A stretch of 64,000 bases of DNA from Anaeromyxobacter dehalogenans 2CP-1 (GCF_000022145.1 NC_011891.1:62001-126000); one strand, 5' to 3'; numbered from the stretch's first letter, positions 16,773 through 26,503 are shown. Notes: a model not told the origin generated them from the sequence alone. Program-made: numbers and translations.

Positions 16773-18071
16773 CTACACGTCCGGCGCCTCGGCGACGGCG
16801 CCGTTCGCGGCGGTGCCCTCCATCCCGCGCGGCAGCACCAGGTTGAGCAGGATGCCGACGTAGGTGGCGAGCGGCATGGCGTCGATCTTCACCGAGCCGA
16901 AGTGCATCTCGGCGCCGCCCACGCCGATGACCAGCACCACCGAGGCGATGATCAGGTTCCGCTTCTGCGAGAAGTCGATGCCCGCCTCGACCAGCATGCG
17001 GATGCCGGCGGAGGCGATGATCCCGAACAGCAGGATGCAGATGCCGCCCATCACCTGGGTCGGGATGGAGCGGATGAGCGCGCCCACCGGCGGCAGGAAG
17101 GACATCAGGACGGCGAGCACCGCCGCGCCGCCGATCACCCACACCGAGAAGACGCGGGTGATGGCCATGACGCCGATGTTCTCGCCGTAGGTGGTGTTGG
17201 GCGGGCCGCCCAGCGCGCCGGAGATCATGGTCGCGACGCCGTCGCCGGCGAGCGAGCGGTGCAGGCCCGGGTCCTTCACGAAGTCCCGGCCCACCACGTT
17301 GTTCGTGACGATGAGGTGGCCGATGTGCTCGGTGATGACCACGAGCGAGATGGGGGCGAGCGTGATGATGGCCGCCCAGGTGAACCGCGGGAGCACGAAG
17401 GGCGGCACCGCCAGCGGCCGCGCCGCCGCCACGCCGGAGAGGTCCACCTGGCCGGCGAGGAGCGCCACCACGTAGCCGCCCACGATGCCGATGAGCACCG
17501 GGATGACGCCCAGGAAGCCCTTCAGGAACACCGCCGCCAGGATGGCGATGGCGAGCGACGCGAGCGCCACCGCGAAGAACTCCGGCCGGTAGGTGGGGCC
17601 GCCGCCGTTCATGGCCATGTTGACCACCGCCACGCGGGCGAGGCCGAGGCCGATGACCATCACCACCGAGCCGATCACCACCGGCGGGAGCAGGCGGTCG
17701 ATCCAGCCGGTGCCGAACTTCGCGATGAGCGCCGCCACCACGAGGTAGCAGACGCCCACCGCCACGCAGCCGCCCATGGCCACGGCCACCCGGTCGGCCG
17801 GCGCGGCCTGGCCGGGCGCGACCCCGATGATGGCGGAGAGCGCGGCGATGAACGCGAACGAGGAGCCGAGGTAGGCCGGGATCTTCCCCTTCGTGATGAA
17901 GATGTAGACGAGCGTGCCGACACCGCTGGTGAACAAGGTCACCGAGGTGTCGAGCCCGACCAGGAACGGCACCAGCACGGTGGCGCCGAACATGGCGAAC
18001 AGGTGCTGCAGCGACAGGGGAATGCTCTGGAGCAGCGGCAGCCGCTCCCCGACGTCCACGGTCCTCTTCAT
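16773..18071 (-). CDS. NCS2 uracil/xanthine permease family transporter
   Basis: The 432-aa protein is a nucleobase:cation symporter-2 with about 12-14 membrane helices. Family features: LPLLQSIPLSLQHLFAMFGATVLVP at the N-terminus, AYLGSSFAFIAAL near 75, the substrate/ion segment LAPISLVVITEHIGHL near 245, and NTTYGENIGVMAITRV near 295 (the NCS2 signature; NTTYGENIG is typical of uracil carriers such as UraA). Uracil is the most likely substrate. I chose the ATG at 18071, preceded by a GGAGGGACC ribosome binding site, rather than an in-frame Pro/Arg-rich extension upstream. Confidence 0.92.
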   Translation of the reverse strand: MKRTVDVGERLPLLQSIPLSLQHLFAMFGATVLVPFLVGLDTSVTLFTSGVGTLVYIFITKGKIPAYLGSSFAFIAALSAIIGVAPGQAAPADRVAVAMGGCVAVGVCYLVVAALIAKFGTGWIDRLLPPVVIGSVVMVIGLGLARVAVVNMAMNGGGPTYRPEFFAVALASLAIAILAAVFLKGFLGVIPVLIGIVGGYVVALLAGQVDLSGVAAARPLAVPPFVLPRFTWAAIITLAPISLVVITEHIGHLIVTNNVVGRDFVKDPGLHRSLAGDGVATMISGALGGPPNTTYGENIGVMAITRVFSVWVIGGAAVLAVLMSFLPPVGALIRSIPTQVMGGICILLFGIIASAGIRMLVEAGIDFSQKRNLIIASVVLVIGVGGAEMHFGSVKIDAMPLATYVGILLNLVLPRGMEGTAANGAVAEAPDV

Positions 18072-18322
18072 GGTCCCTCCTCGAGATGCGCCACGCGACG
18101 CGCCCGCTCGCCCGGGCGCTGGCCGCGAGGCGGCCGGGGTGCCGGAGGGCTGGGGCGGCGCATCATGCCCTCCCGCCCTGACACCCGCCAGAGGGGTGCG
18201 GGGCGGCGCTCGGCCGCGGCCGCCCCCCCATCGCGGGGAGACCTCGGGGGCGAACCCACCGTGGCGCGGACCGGTGCGCCTGGCCGCGAGAGGATCCCTA
18301 GGGTCCTCGAAGGAGGTGTTCC

Positions 18323-18466
18323 ATGGCGGAGGAGAAGAAGAAGGGCGGGTTCCATTCCCTCGAGAAACGGATCCACCAGATCGAGGAGGAGGACCGGAGC
18401 CAGGCGGCGCGCGAGTCGAAGCCGGAGGAGAAGAAGGCGCCGGCGAAGGAGCCGCCGAAGAAGTAG
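18323..18466 (+). CDS. Small highly charged protein, 47 aa, hypothetical
   Basis: A strong AAGGAGG ribosome binding site six bases before the ATG, plus a coherent composition, supports this short gene. The product is about half Lys/Glu: an amphipathic-looking stretch FHSLEKRIHQIEEEDRS at residues 10-26 is flanked by a basic N-terminus (MAEEKKKGG) and a Lys/Pro/Ala tail (KAPAKEPPKK). No membrane segment, no cysteine. I recognise no family. It lies alone between the divergent permease gene and the MBL nuclease gene. Small soluble or nucleic-acid-associated protein is possible, but no function can be claimed. Confidence 0.6.
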   Translation: MAEEKKKGGFHSLEKRIHQIEEEDRSQAARESKPEEKKAPAKEPPKK

Positions 18467-18499
18467 CGGCGGGGTCCGCGGGCCTGCCGCGCGCCTTTG

Positions 18500-18529
18500 T
18501 CGGGCGCCCGTTGTAGAACGGGCGCCCGA
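18500..18529 (+). promoter_or_regulatory. 13-bp-arm hairpin ending on a start codon
   Basis: TCGGGCGCCCGTT (18500-18512), loop GTAG, AACGGGCGCCCGA (18517-18529) form a perfect inverted repeat whose last base is the A of the ATG at 18529. The same GGCGCCCG octamer recurs at 18533-18540 inside the coding region. No Shine-Dalgarno is visible because the hairpin occupies its place. It may terminate the upstream 47-aa gene, be an operator, or limit translation of the nuclease. Confidence 0.55.
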
Positions 18530-19521
18530 TGAGGCGCCCGCCGATCGAGCTCCACCGGGGCGAGCTGAAGGTCACCGGCTCGTCCCTCCACCTCGACGCC
18601 ACCCGGCGGGTCGAGTGCGCGTTCGTGTCGCACGCGCACGGCGATCACATCGGGCGCCACGATCGGACCATCGCCACCGCGGCCACGCTGGCGCTCATGC
18701 GCCACCGGCTGGGCGAGGGGAAGCGCCGCAAGACCGAGCACCTGCCCGCCTCGTACCGGTCGCCGTTCGGCCTGGGCGAGCTGACGCTGGAGCTGTTCCC
18801 GGCCGGCCACGTGCTCGGCTCGGCCCAGGTGCGGGTGACGCGCAACGGCGTCTCGCTCGGCTACTCGGGCGACCTCTGCACCGAGCCCACCCACGCCGCC
18901 GAGCGCGCCGAGGTGATGGGCTGCGACGTGCTCGTGATCGAGTCCACCTTCGGCCACCCGCGCTACGTCTTCCCGCCGAAGGACGAGACGCTCGCGGCGG
19001 TCCGCCGCTTCGTGGACGGCGCGCTCGCCGACGGCGTCACGCCGGTGCTGCTCGGCTACGCGCTCGGCAAGGCACAGGAGATCCTGAAGTACCTCTCCGA
19101 CCTCGGCTACGCCTGCCGCGCCCACCCGGTGGTCCACGCGGTGAACAAGGTCTACGAGGCGCACGGGGTGGCGCTGCCCAACGTGCGGCCGCTCGGGCCG
19201 GAGGGCGCCGGGATGGACGAGGTGGTGGTGTGTCCCCCGCACCTCGCCCGCAGCCCGGCCATGCGCGGCCTCCGCAAGCGCCGCACCGCCATCCTCACCG
19301 GCTGGGCCATCGACGGCGGCCGCTTCTTCCGCGGCGTGGACGCGGCGTTCCCGCTGTCCGACCACGCCGACTTCCCCTCGCTGGTGCGCTACGCCCGGGC
19401 CACCGGCGCCGGCCGGGTGTTCACGGTCCACGGCCACGAGGACGCGCTCGCCGCCGCGCTCCGCAAGGAGGGGATCCGCGCCGAGCCCCTGCGCGAGCAC
19501 ATGCAGCTCGAGCTGATTTGA
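18529..19521 (+). CDS. MBL-fold exonuclease-like protein (CPSF/Ysh1-related, Lex type)
   Basis: The 330-aa protein has the metallo-beta-lactamase metal site SHAHGDH at 34-40 (His35, His37, Asp39, His40) and the downstream residues typical of mRNA-processing and DNA-repair nucleases: FPAGHVLGSAQVRV near 89, YSGDLCTEPTHA near 111, VLVIESTFGHPRY near 131, and the C-terminal PLSDHADFPSLVRYA and VHGHEDA. Length and absence of a full beta-CASP insert match ligase-associated DNA exonucleases more than RNase J. No ATP-dependent ligase lies nearby in the window. Start as discussed for the hairpin that precedes it. Confidence 0.82.
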   Translation: MRRPPIELHRGELKVTGSSLHLDATRRVECAFVSHAHGDHIGRHDRTIATAATLALMRHRLGEGKRRKTEHLPASYRSPFGLGELTLELFPAGHVLGSAQVRVTRNGVSLGYSGDLCTEPTHAAERAEVMGCDVLVIESTFGHPRYVFPPKDETLAAVRRFVDGALADGVTPVLLGYALGKAQEILKYLSDLGYACRAHPVVHAVNKVYEAHGVALPNVRPLGPEGAGMDEVVVCPPHLARSPAMRGLRKRRTAILTGWAIDGGRFFRGVDAAFPLSDHADFPSLVRYARATGAGRVFTVHGHEDALAAALRKEGIRAEPLREHMQLELI

Positions 19522-19555
19522 GGTGTCGCGGGCCCGGGTGAGGTAGATCTCCCCC

Positions 19556-20575
19556 GTGATCCAGCTCACCGTCACGGCGGACGCGGCCGGCCAGCGGCTC
19601 GACAAGCTCGTGCGCAAGGCGCTGCGCGACGTCCCGCTCAGCCACGTCTACAAGATGTTCCGCACGCGCAAGGTGCGGGTGAACGGCCAGCGCGGGAAGG
19701 CCGACCAGCTCGTCGCCGAGGGCGACGTGGTGGTGATCCGCGGCGACGAGGAGCGGCTGCTCGCGAAGGCGGCGCCGGCGGCGCCGGGCGGCGCGCCGCG
19801 GGTGACGTTCGGCGTGCTGCACGAGGACGCCGACCTGCTCGCGGTGGACAAGCCCGCCGGCCTGGCCGCGCACCCCGGCACCGGGATCGAGGGCGCCACG
19901 CTGGTGGAGATGGCGCGGGGCTACCTGAAGACGCCGGACGACCTCCCGCCCACCGAGTTCAAGCCGTCGCCGGCGCACCGGCTCGACCGCGACACCTCGG
20001 GCGTGGTGCTGGTGGCGAAGCACCGGAAGGCGATGGTGCGCCTCACCGAGACGTTCACCAGCGGCGAAGGCGTCCACAAGACCTACCTCGCGCTCGTGAA
20101 GGGGAAGATGCCGCGCGAGGCGGGCACCATCGACCTGCCGCTCTCCGAGCACGAGCAGACCTCGAAGTCGAAGGCCATGCGCGGGGTGAACTTCCAGGAG
20201 GCGCTGACCCGCTGGAAGGTGGTGTCCGCCGCGAAGGAGATCTCGCTCCTCGCCGTCACCATCGAGACCGGCCGCACGCACCAGATCCGCCGGCACCTCG
20301 AGGCGGTGGGCCACCCGGTGGCGGGCGACCGGCGCTACGGCGACTTCGCGTTCAACCGGACCGCGCGGACGCGCTGGGGGCTGCGCCGCATGGGGCTGCA
20401 CGCGTGGAAGCTGGAGGTCCCACATCCCCTCACCGGCGCGCCGCTCCGGCTCGAGGCGCCGTTTCCGGCGGAGCTCGCCGAGGTCCTCTCCCGCGCCAAC
20501 CTGAAGCTCCCCGGGTCGCCCACCGGCGCACACGCGCCGGCCGCGCGCCGCGACGGACCGCACCGCGAGCGTTGA
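19556..20575 (+). CDS. RluA-family pseudouridine synthase
   Basis: The 339-aa protein has an N-terminal S4 RNA-binding domain (LDKLVRKAL...VYKMFRTRKVRVNGQR, about 15-65) and an RluA catalytic domain. The catalytic aspartate is Asp144 in HRLDRDTSGVVLVAKH (141-156); the later motifs KTYLALVKG, GRTHQIRRHLEAVGHPVAGD and GLHAWKLEVPHPLTG are all present. The S4 domain and order resemble RluC/RluD enzymes that modify 23S rRNA. GTG start at 19556. The protein has an extra Pro/His/Arg tail of about 25 residues after the fold. Confidence 0.92.
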   Translation: MIQLTVTADAAGQRLDKLVRKALRDVPLSHVYKMFRTRKVRVNGQRGKADQLVAEGDVVVIRGDEERLLAKAAPAAPGGAPRVTFGVLHEDADLLAVDKPAGLAAHPGTGIEGATLVEMARGYLKTPDDLPPTEFKPSPAHRLDRDTSGVVLVAKHRKAMVRLTETFTSGEGVHKTYLALVKGKMPREAGTIDLPLSEHEQTSKSKAMRGVNFQEALTRWKVVSAAKEISLLAVTIETGRTHQIRRHLEAVGHPVAGDRRYGDFAFNRTARTRWGLRRMGLHAWKLEVPHPLTGAPLRLEAPFPAELAEVLSRANLKLPGSPTGAHAPAARRDGPHRER

Positions 20576-20610
20576 ACTCCGGGGCGGGGCACGCATAGAT
20601 TCGGCCACCC

Positions 20611-23169
20611 ATGCGCGAGCCCGGCGATCCACAGCAGCCACCCGAGGAGCCCTCCTCGCGCGTGGTCCTCGACGGGCTGCCGCCCGAGCGCCCGCTGCGC
20701 CGGCGGCTCCTCCGCTGGGGGCTGTTCGCGGCGATCGCGGCGGTGAACGCCGTGATCGTCGCGGCGGTGGTGGGGTGGTTCGTCTTCTCGCGCGGGCTGC
20801 CGGACATCCCCACGCTGGAGCAGTACCGCCCGCCCATCATCACCGAGATGATCTCGGCCGACGGCCAGATCGCCGGCGAGTTCTTCGTGGAGCGCCGCAA
20901 GGTCGTCCCCTACGCGCGCATCCCGAGGCGCGTCATCCAGGCGTTCATCGCCTCGGAGGACAAGAACTTCTTCGAGCACGGCGGCATCGACCTGCTCGGC
21001 ACGCTCCGCGCCGCGGTGAAGACGTACGTGCTCCGCTCGCGGATCCAGGGCGCCTCGACGCTCACGCAGCAGACCGCCAAGGCCATCCTCATCAGCGCCG
21101 AGGGCTTCGACCGCGGCACCGAGCGCAGCCTGCGCCGCAAGATCCGGGAGCTGATCCTGGCGCGGCGCCTCGAGGCGCGCTTCACGAAGGAGCAGATCCT
21201 CTGGATGTACCTGAACGGCGTGTACCTCGGGCACCACAGCTACGGGGTGCAGTCGGCCGCGGAGAACTACTACCGCAAGAACGTGGAGGACCTGACGCTG
21301 GAGGAGGCGGCCCTCATCGCCGGGCTGCCGCAGGCGCCCTCGCGCTACTCGCCGTTCTCGCGGCCGGAGGCGGCCGCCGAGCGGCGGCGCTACGTGCTCC
21401 GGCGCATGGCCGAGGAGGGGATGATCACCGAGGGCGAGCGCCGCTCCGCCGAGAAGGCCGAGGTGAAGGTGTTCGGCGTGGACGACGTGTTCCGCGAGAC
21501 CGCCCCGTTCTACGTGGAGACCGTGCGCCGGCAGGTGGTGGACCGCTACGGCAACGACCGGCTGCTGCACGACGGCCTGCGGGTCGAGATGGCGATGGAC
21601 CTCGAGAAGCAGCGCGCCGCGCAGGCGGCGGTGCTGAAGGGGCTCGTCGAGGTGGACCAGCGGCAGGGCTTCACCGGGCCGGTGGCGAAGGTGGCCGGCG
21701 CGGAGCGGACCGCGCTCGCCGCGCGCCTCGCGAAGGCGTGGCCGAAGGGCACGCTCCGCCCCGGCGACTTCTGCGTCGGCATCGTGGATCGGGTGGACGA
21801 CAAGGCCGGCGTCGTCGAGGTGGAGGTGGGCGAGACGCGCGGCGTGCTGCCCATCTCCGGCATGCGCTGGGCCCGCAGGCCGAACCCGGTGGTGTCCTAC
21901 GCGGACTCGCTCCTCTCCCGCCCCTCGAGCGCGCTCCACGCCGGCGACGTGGTGGTGCTGAAGCGCGTCGAGCGCGCCGAGCTGCAGCGGAAGGAGGCGC
22001 AGCTCGGGGTGGGCCGGCCGAAGGACGTGCCCGAGGCGCCGGTGCTGTTCTCGCTGCAGCAGGATCCCACGCTGCAGGGCGCGCTCGTGGCGGTCGATCC
22101 CGGGACGGCCTACGTCACCGCCATGGTGGGCGGCTACGACTTCGAGGCGTCCGAGTTCAACCGCGCCTTCCAGGCCTGCCGCCAGCCGGGCTCGGCGTTC
22201 AAGCCGGTCGTCTACTCCGCCGCGGTGGAGAAGCTCGACTACACGCCGGCCACCATCCTCACCGACGCGCCCATCGTGTTCCGCGACGACGAGTCGAGCT
22301 GGAAGCCGCAGAACTACGGCGAGGACTTCAAGGGCGACGTCACGCTGCGCACCGCGCTCGTCAACTCGATGAACATCCCGGCGGTGAAGACCGCCGAGGC
22401 GCTCAACGCGAAGCTCGGGCCGGCGGGGCTGGGCGACTGGGCGAAGACGCTCGGGATCACCACGCCGGTGAAGCAGGAGCTGGGCAGCGCGCTCGGCTCG
22501 TCCTGCGTCACGCCCTGGGAGCTCACCAACGTGTACGCGCTGTTCGCGCGGTACGGCGAGAAGCGGCCCAGCGCGTTCGTGAAGCGCGTGCTGGATCGCG
22601 ACGGGCGCGTCCTCGAGGACCACGCCGACTACCGCGACCCCTGGGTCGGGCTCGACGAGCGGCTGGCCGGCGCGGTGGCGGAGGTGACGCGCCCGCGCGA
22701 GCAGGTGATGGACCCGCGCAGCGCCTACATCCTGGTCCGCCTCATGCGCGAGGTCGCGACCGTCGGGACCGGCGCGCGCGCGGCCGCGCTGGGGAAGCCG
22801 GCGGCCGGCAAGACCGGCACCACCAACGACTCCTTCGACACCTGGTTCATGGGCTTCACCCGCGACCTCGCCACCGGCGTCTGGCTCGGCTACGACGTCA
22901 ACGTCACCCCGCTCGGCCGCTACGAGACCGGCGGCCACGCCGCGCTGCCCATCTGGCTCGACTTCATGTCGGCGGCGCTGAAGGGCAGGGCGCAGCCCGA
23001 GTTCGAGGCGCCGTCGGGCATCGTCGAGGTGCGGATCGACCCGGCCACCGGCAAGGCGGTGGCGGACGGCGCCGGCGGCGTGCCGGAGCCGTTCAAGCAG
23101 GGGACCGAGCCCGTGCTCGCCGATGCCGAGAAGAAGCAGGTCGAGGTGCAGGACCTGTTCATGCAGTAG
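20611..23169 (+). CDS. mrcA: Class A penicillin-binding protein 1A (bifunctional transglycosylase/transpeptidase)
   Basis: The 852-aa protein polymerises lipid II and cross-links peptidoglycan in the periplasm. After a cytoplasmic N-terminus and one membrane helix (about 33-57) comes the GT51 domain with Glu116 in SEDKNFFEHGGIDLLG and QGASTLTQQTAK. The transpeptidase domain has the SxxK serine Ser528 in PGSAFKPVVYS, an SMN-type motif in LVNSMNIPAVK and KTGTTND near 733. An OB-like insert lies between the domains (about 360-460), as in gram-negative PBP1A. The tail ends in a short acidic segment. 36 bases after the RluA gene; likely in the same transcript. Confidence 0.94.
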   Translation: MREPGDPQQPPEEPSSRVVLDGLPPERPLRRRLLRWGLFAAIAAVNAVIVAAVVGWFVFSRGLPDIPTLEQYRPPIITEMISADGQIAGEFFVERRKVVPYARIPRRVIQAFIASEDKNFFEHGGIDLLGTLRAAVKTYVLRSRIQGASTLTQQTAKAILISAEGFDRGTERSLRRKIRELILARRLEARFTKEQILWMYLNGVYLGHHSYGVQSAAENYYRKNVEDLTLEEAALIAGLPQAPSRYSPFSRPEAAAERRRYVLRRMAEEGMITEGERRSAEKAEVKVFGVDDVFRETAPFYVETVRRQVVDRYGNDRLLHDGLRVEMAMDLEKQRAAQAAVLKGLVEVDQRQGFTGPVAKVAGAERTALAARLAKAWPKGTLRPGDFCVGIVDRVDDKAGVVEVEVGETRGVLPISGMRWARRPNPVVSYADSLLSRPSSALHAGDVVVLKRVERAELQRKEAQLGVGRPKDVPEAPVLFSLQQDPTLQGALVAVDPGTAYVTAMVGGYDFEASEFNRAFQACRQPGSAFKPVVYSAAVEKLDYTPATILTDAPIVFRDDESSWKPQNYGEDFKGDVTLRTALVNSMNIPAVKTAEALNAKLGPAGLGDWAKTLGITTPVKQELGSALGSSCVTPWELTNVYALFARYGEKRPSAFVKRVLDRDGRVLEDHADYRDPWVGLDERLAGAVAEVTRPREQVMDPRSAYILVRLMREVATVGTGARAAALGKPAAGKTGTTNDSFDTWFMGFTRDLATGVWLGYDVNVTPLGRYETGGHAALPIWLDFMSAALKGRAQPEFEAPSGIVEVRIDPATGKAVADGAGGVPEPFKQGTEPVLADAEKKQVEVQDLFMQ

Positions 23170-23370
23170 TCCGCAGGAGATCGGCCCGGCTGCGTCCCGC
23201 GGTCGTGGTTCGCGCCGGCCTCCCGGGTGCGCACGCGGCGTGCGCGGAGGTGCGTGCGCCGCCGCCGCGGGCGCCGGCCGTTCCCTTGCCTCGATCCCGA
23301 CCCGCCGGTAGCATCGCGCCGAACCGCCGGAAAATCGCGTGCTTCAGCCCGCGCCGGCGAGAAGGGCCCG

Positions 23371-25437
23371 ATGCGTCCAAAGCTCGCCCACCTCGGCGTG
23401 AAGCGGATCCTGTTCCTGTCCATCGCCGGCGCGCTGGCCATCGCCGGCGTGCTCACGTCGATCGCGGTGAACCGCGAGATCCACGTCGCGCTGGAGCGCG
23501 CCGCCGTGCACCGCGGCGAGGCCGACGCCCGCGTCTACGCCTCCGCGCTCGCCCCGGCGCTCGCGGCCGGCGATCCGGCGCGCATCGCGGCGCGGGTGGA
23601 CGAGGACTGGGACGAGGAGTCGTTCGCGTACGTGGTGGTGGTCCGCGAGGACTGGTCCGTCGCCGCGAGGCACCTCTCCCGCAACCTGGGCCGCAGCGCC
23701 GAGGAGGTGGTGGCCTGGCACCAGGCGGCGGGCGGCGCGGCGCAGCCGCAGGCGCCGGGCGTGCTCGCCTTCACGCGCCCGGTCGAGGGCGCGGGGGGCG
23801 GCGCGCGCGCCGGGTACGTCCTGCTCGGCCTCGACCGCGACCCGCTCGACGGCCAGGCCGGGCGCGCGGGCTGGTACATCTTCGCGCTCCTGGTGGGCGG
23901 CGGGATGGTGCTGGCGGGGCTCGTGTACGTGTTCGTCTCGCGCCTCGTGCTCCGGCCGCTCGACGAGATGAGCGCGGTGGCGCGCCGGGTCTCCGACTGC
24001 GACCTGACCGCCCGCTCCGCCCAGCTCGGCCCGGACGAGCTGGGGACGCTGGCCGAGTCGCTGAACCGCATCGGCGAGAACCTGGCCGCGACGCTGTCCC
24101 GCGTGCAGAACGTGACCGGCGGGGTGGCGACCGTCATCGACCGGATCTCGCGCACCGGCTCGGCGGTCTCCTCCGGCGCCGGCACCGTCACGGCGCGGGT
24201 GGTGGACACCTCCTCTTCGATGAGCCAGATGATCTCCTCGCTGAAGGGGATCGCCGACAACGTCGAGGTGCTGGCGCAGAGCGCCGAGGAGTCCTCCTCG
24301 TCGATCCTGGAGATGGCCGCCACCAACGACGAGGTGGCCGAGAACATCCAGGCGCTCGCGGCCAGCGTCGAGGAGACCACCGCCGCGATCGAGCAGATGA
24401 CCTACTCGATCAAGGAGGTGGCGAAGAACATCGAGGACCTGTCCGCCACCACCGAGGAGACGTCGTCCTCGATGAACGAGATGGACGTCTCCATCTCGCA
24501 GGTGGAGTCGAACGCGAACGAGACGGCGCGCCTCTCCGAGCAGGCGCAGCGCGACGCGGAGTCGGGGGCGGAGGCGCTCTCGCGCACGCTCCTCGGCATC
24601 GACAAGATCAAGGAGTCCTCCAAGGAGGCGGCCAGCGTCATCGAGGCGCTCGGCGCCAAGATCGCCGCCATCGGCAACATCCTCAACGTGATCGACGACG
24701 TGGCCGAGCAGACCAACCTGCTCGCGCTGAACGCCGCCATCCTGGCGGCGCAGTCGGGCGAGCACGGCAAGGGCTTCGCGGTGGTGGCGGACGAGATCAA
24801 GGACCTGGCCGAGCGCACCGGCGCGTCCACCAAGGAGATCTCCGAGCTCATCCGCGCGGTGCAGGACCAGTCGCGCAACGCCATCCAGGCGATGGACCGC
24901 GGCGTCCGCAACGTCGAGGAGGGCGTGCGGCTCGGGCAGGAGACCGAGACCGCGCTGAAGAAGATCCAGGAGTCGAGCCAGAAGTCCACGCAGATGGTGA
25001 AGGCCATCGCGCGGGCCACCCTGGAGCAGGCGCGCGGGTCGAAGCAGGTGACCATGGCGATCAACCGCATCGCCGAGACGGTGCAGCAGATCGCGAGCGC
25101 GACCGCCGAGCAGGCGCGCGGCTCCGAGCAGATCATGAAGAGCGCCGAGCGGATGAAGGCGATCACGAAGCACGTGGAGCGCTCGGCGCAGGAGCAGGCG
25201 CGCGGCTCGAAGCAGATCACCCGCGCCATCGAGTCGATCTCGGAGATGGTCCACCACCTGAACCGCGCCCAGAAGGAGCAGACCAAGGGCTCCGAGCAGG
25301 TCATGACGGCGGTGGTGCAGATCAAGCAGGTGGCCGAGGCGCAGACGCACTCGGTCCGTGACCTCGAGGCCGCCATCGTCGATCTCGCCTCGCAGGCGGA
25401 GGTGCTCCGCGGCGAGGTGAGGAGATTCAGGATCTAG
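23371..25437 (+). CDS. Methyl-accepting chemotaxis protein
   Basis: The 688-aa receptor has a membrane helix at about 12-32, a periplasmic sensor region of about 135 residues, a second helix at 168-190, a HAMP domain ([22 protein letters not shown]) and a long cytoplasmic coiled coil. The signalling tip is at about 445-475 ([21 protein letters not shown] then [17 protein letters not shown]), with ILAAQSGE in place of the usual IEAARAGE. Coil segments before and after the tip are rich in repeated [14 protein letters not shown] and [12 protein letters not shown] heptads. No chemotaxis cluster is beside it. A GAGAAGGG ribosome binding site supports the ATG at 23371. Confidence 0.92.
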   Translation: MRPKLAHLGVKRILFLSIAGALAIAGVLTSIAVNREIHVALERAAVHRGEADARVYASALAPALAAGDPARIAARVDEDWDEESFAYVVVVREDWSVAARHLSRNLGRSAEEVVAWHQAAGGAAQPQAPGVLAFTRPVEGAGGGARAGYVLLGLDRDPLDGQAGRAGWYIFALLVGGGMVLAGLVYVFVSRLVLRPLDEMSAVARRVSDCDLTARSAQLGPDELGTLAESLNRIGENLAATLSRVQNVTGGVATVIDRISRTGSAVSSGAGTVTARVVDTSSSMSQMISSLKGIADNVEVLAQSAEESSSSILEMAATNDEVAENIQALAASVEETTAAIEQMTYSIKEVAKNIEDLSATTEETSSSMNEMDVSISQVESNANETARLSEQAQRDAESGAEALSRTLLGIDKIKESSKEAASVIEALGAKIAAIGNILNVIDDVAEQTNLLALNAAILAAQSGEHGKGFAVVADEIKDLAERTGASTKEISELIRAVQDQSRNAIQAMDRGVRNVEEGVRLGQETETALKKIQESSQKSTQMVKAIARATLEQARGSKQVTMAINRIAETVQQIASATAEQARGSEQIMKSAERMKAITKHVERSAQEQARGSKQITRAIESISEMVHHLNRAQKEQTKGSEQVMTAVVQIKQVAEAQTHSVRDLEAAIVDLASQAEVLRGEVRRFRI

Positions 25438-25495
25438 GGGAACAGCGGGCCGACCGGCGCGCCCGCGAGGTCACGGGCCCCGCAGCAGGAGTGGG

Positions 25496-25536
25496 GCCCC
25501 GGCGGCTCCGCCGGCGGGGCGAGGGCGCGGCCCTCG
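25496..25536. terminator. Adjacent hairpins between the converging chemoreceptor and EVE genes
   Basis: A stem CCGGCGG-CT-CCGCCGG within GCCCC...GGGGC (25496-25520) is followed directly by CGAGGGC-GCG-GCCCTCG (25520-25536). Both end just before the EVE stop codon at 25542 and 60-100 bases after the receptor stop, so they may serve both strands. No T-run is present. Confidence 0.45.
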
Positions 25537-25541
25537 GCGGA

Positions 25542-25982
25542 TCAGAACCGCGCCTTGCGCCGCAGGCCGCCGGTCCGGGCGATCACGTCGGCGAGCGAGG
25601 CGAGGTCGCGCCACTCCGCGGGCGCGAGCGGCACCACCGAGAGCCTGCCCTGCCTGAGCAGGACCGAGCCCTCGAACGCGGGCTCCTGCTTCAGCGCCTC
25701 GAGCGGAACGGGCGCCGGGAGCGGCTCGACCGCCTTCACGTCCACGCAGACCAGCTCGCCGCCGGCGGTCGGGTCCGGGTAGGCGGTCCGCACCACCTCC
25801 GCGATGCCCACCGCGCGCTTCTCGCCCGAGTGGTAGACGATCGCCCGATCGCCCGCCTTCATGGCCCGGAGGTTCGTCTGGGCCTGCGGGTTGGCGACGC
25901 CGGTCCACGGGGTGGTCCCGTCGGCGACGAGGTCGGACCACGCGTAGGTGCCGGGCTCGGTCTTCAGCAACCAGTAGGCCAT
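25542..25982 (-). CDS. EVE domain-containing protein
   Basis: The 146-aa protein is a single EVE (PUA-like) domain of the thymocyte nuclear protein 1 type. It begins MAYWLLKTEPGTYAWSDL and contains WTGVANPQAQTNLRAMKAGDRAIVYHSG and GIAEVVRTAYPDPTA, the aromatic cage and loop typical for binding modified bases such as 5-methylcytosine derivatives. I chose the ATG at 25982, since family members start exactly at MxYWLLKTEP; an upstream in-frame start adds eight unconserved residues. Its role in bacteria is not settled. It is divergent from tatB. Confidence 0.9.
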   Translation of the reverse strand: MAYWLLKTEPGTYAWSDLVADGTTPWTGVANPQAQTNLRAMKAGDRAIVYHSGEKRAVGIAEVVRTAYPDPTAGGELVCVDVKAVEPLPAPVPLEALKQEPAFEGSVLLRQGRLSVVPLAPAEWRDLASLADVIARTGGLRRKARF

Positions 25983-26077
25983 GCGCGGGGACGTTAGGCG
26001 TGGCATGCTGCCGCCGCAACCGGATCCGTCCGGCGGCGGAAGCGTCCCGGTTTCCGCCGTGTTATAGGAACCGCCCT

Positions 26078-26497
26078 ATGTTCGGTCTGTCCTTCGGCGA
26101 GATCGTGATCATCGCCGTCCTCGCCCTCATCCTCCTCGGGCCGGATCGCCTCCCCGAGGCGGCGAAGACCATCGGCAAGGGCCTGCGCCAGTTCAAGCAG
26201 GCCACCGACGACCTGAAGGACCAGATCGAGACCGAGATCTACAAGGATGACCGGAAGGTGGCGCGCCCCTCGCTGGTGCCACCCGTCCCGAACCGCCCGG
26301 TCCCCGGTCCGGCCGGCCCGCCCCCCGCCGCCACCGCCGAGAACGTTCCGGGGCTGGAGGCGGCGCTGGTGGACGCCGAGCCGGCCGCGCCGCCGGCCGA
26401 GCCCGCGGTGCCCGCCGCCGCGCCGGCCCCCACCCCTTCGCCTGCGCCGTCCGGCGAGGGCGCCCCGCCGCCCGGCACCGGCGGCACCGCCGCGTAG
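26078..26497 (+). CDS. tatB: Sec-independent protein translocase TatB
   Basis: The 139-aa protein starts MFGLSFGEIVIIAVLALILLG with Glu8 as in TatB, then the GPDRLPEAAKTIGKGLRQF hinge and amphipathic helix and a DDLKDQIETEIYKDD coil. The C-terminal ~75 residues are a Pro/Ala-rich tail. TatB with TatC forms the receptor for twin-arginine signal peptides in the inner membrane. It is 6 bases upstream of tatC. No separate tatA is in the window, so one must lie elsewhere or this protein may serve both roles. Confidence 0.9.
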   Translation: MFGLSFGEIVIIAVLALILLGPDRLPEAAKTIGKGLRQFKQATDDLKDQIETEIYKDDRKVARPSLVPPVPNRPVPGPAGPPPAATAENVPGLEAALVDAEPAAPPAEPAVPAAAPAPTPSPAPSGEGAPPPGTGGTAA

Positions 26498-26503
26498 GTC
26501 CGC

